This document shows, one piece after another, positions 5,406 through 6,017 of a stretch of DNA of 6,017 bases. Every line of letters starts with the position of its first letter. Position 1 is the stretch's first letter. The position numbers were made by a program, and so were the translations under genes. The stretch comes from Sphingomonadaceae bacterium. GTDB taxonomy: Bacteria; Pseudomonadota; Alphaproteobacteria; Sphingomonadales; Sphingomonadaceae. The DNA lies in the NCBI GenBank assembly GCA_004282995.1, contig SHLU01000145.1, forward strand, positions 1 to 6,017, given 5' to 3'. The notes below the pieces were generated by a model. That model was not told where the DNA came from and made no database searches. It saw nothing but the letters and a program-made list of their open reading frames with translations.

Positions 5406-6017
5406 ATGTTCGACAAGAAAACCGTATCGATTGAATGGGGCGGAAAAACCCTCACTCTCGAAACCGGTCAGATCGCCCGTCAGGCAGACGGCGCCGTGCT
5501 GGCCACCTATGGCGAAACCGTGGTGCTCTGCGCCGTGACCGCCGCCAAGAGCGTCAAGGAAGGCCAGGATTTCTTCCCGCTGACCGTTCACTACCAGGAA
5601 AAATTCTCCGCCGCGGGCCGTATCCCGGGTGGCTTCTTCAAGCGCGAAGGCCGCGCCACGGAGAAGGAAACGCTGACTTCGCGCCTGATCGACCGCCCCG
5701 TGCGTCCGCTCTTCCCCGAAGGCTTCTACAACGAAATCAACGTCATCTGCCAGGTTCTCTCGTTTGACGGCGAGACCGAGCCCGATATCGTTGCGATGAT
5801 TGCCGCATCGGCCGCGCTCACCATTTCGGGCGTGCCCTTCATGGGCCCGATCGGCGCTGCACGCGTCGGCTTCCGCAATGGCGAATACGAACTCAACCCG
5901 AGCCTTGCGAACGCGCTCGACGAAGAAGGTCGCCTCGACCTCGTCGTCGCCGCCACGCAGGACGCGGTGATGATGGTCGAATCCGAAGCCAAGGAGCTGA
6001 CCGAAGAGGAAATGCTC
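5406..6017 (+). CDS. pnp: Polyribonucleotide nucleotidyltransferase (PNPase), N-terminal part
   Basis: The first 204 codons of pnp; the frame stays open to the window edge, so the gene is cut by the window, not broken. PNPase is a trimeric 3'-5' phosphorolytic exoribonuclease that releases nucleoside diphosphates and acts in mRNA decay and RNA quality control. What is present is most of the first RNase PH-like domain: VSIEWGGKTLTLETGQIARQ (7-26), the GAVLATYGETVVL strand (29-41), FFPLTVHYQEKFSAAGRIPGG (56-76), FKREGRATEKE (78-88), the hallmark LIDRPVRPLFPEGF (94-107), and SFDGETEPDIVAMIAASAAL (119-138). The second catalytic domain and the KH and S1 RNA-binding domains would lie downstream. 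The start is supported by AAGGAA at 5395-5400. A family-typical beginning and the rpsO-pnp order make the identity firm. Confidence 0.98.
   Translation, partial: MFDKKTVSIEWGGKTLTLETGQIARQADGAVLATYGETVVLCAVTAAKSVKEGQDFFPLTVHYQEKFSAAGRIPGGFFKREGRATEKETLTSRLIDRPVRPLFPEGFYNEINVICQVLSFDGETEPDIVAMIAASAALTISGVPFMGPIGAARVGFRNGEYELNPSLANALDEEGRLDLVVAATQDAVMMVESEAKELTEEEML

Noticed and set aside
5317..5538. 73-codon frame starting in the pnp leader and running into pnp
   Set aside because: The AGGGGG is only 3 bases from this ATG, too close, and most of the frame is out-of-frame pnp sequence. The ATG at 5322 is the better candidate.
1..6017. Mobile elements, CRISPR arrays, tRNA or rRNA genes, prophage or defence genes
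   Set aside because: No direct-repeat arrays, terminal inverted repeats, transposase or integrase motifs, or tRNA-like cloverleafs were seen; nearly all of the window is accounted for by housekeeping-type genes.

Overview
The window looks like chromosomal DNA of an alphaproteobacterium. High GC, strong G/C preference at third codon positions and the wording of RbfA, S15 and PNPase point to Sphingomonadales, probably near Erythrobacteraceae. This placement is inference by eye; no search was run. Nothing looks like a phage, insertion sequence, CRISPR array, tRNA or rRNA.

Layout. Bases 1-49 are the unresolved end of whatever lies upstream. A DUF1697 gene (50-598, +) overlaps rbfA (598-996, +) by one base. 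An AbgT-family transporter (1000-2628, -) converges on rbfA with only 3 bp between the stop codons. Across a 102-bp divergent intergenic region lies a type II thymidine kinase, tdk (2731-3309, +). It is followed by a compact M50 site-2 protease (3349-4038, +), truB (4035-4955, +, ATGA overlap with the protease), rpsO (4961-5230, +), and the first 204 codons of pnp (5406 to the window end, +). A terminator-like hairpin (5241-5275) and a strongly structured leader separate rpsO from pnp.

How the genes relate. rbfA, truB, rpsO and pnp are members of the widespread bacterial nusA-infB-rbfA-truB-rpsO-pnp cluster (ribosome maturation, tRNA pseudouridine 55, ribosomal protein S15, RNA decay). Here that cluster is split by about 3 kb: the transporter runs against it, and tdk and the protease run with it. 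The protease, truB and rpsO are packed tightly enough to be co-transcribed and probably translationally coupled. The AbgT/tdk pair is suggestive: AbgT proteins handle p-aminobenzoyl-glutamate or export sulfonamides, and thymidine kinase salvages thymidine when folate-dependent dTMP synthesis fails. A functional link is only a hypothesis.

Most of the window is ordinary housekeeping DNA. The least explained part is the 130-nt rpsO-pnp leader. It holds a 9-bp long-range stem, two internal hairpins, a competing downstream pairing just before the pnp ribosome binding site, and a possible 24-codon upstream ORF. I found no convincing undescribed multi-gene system.
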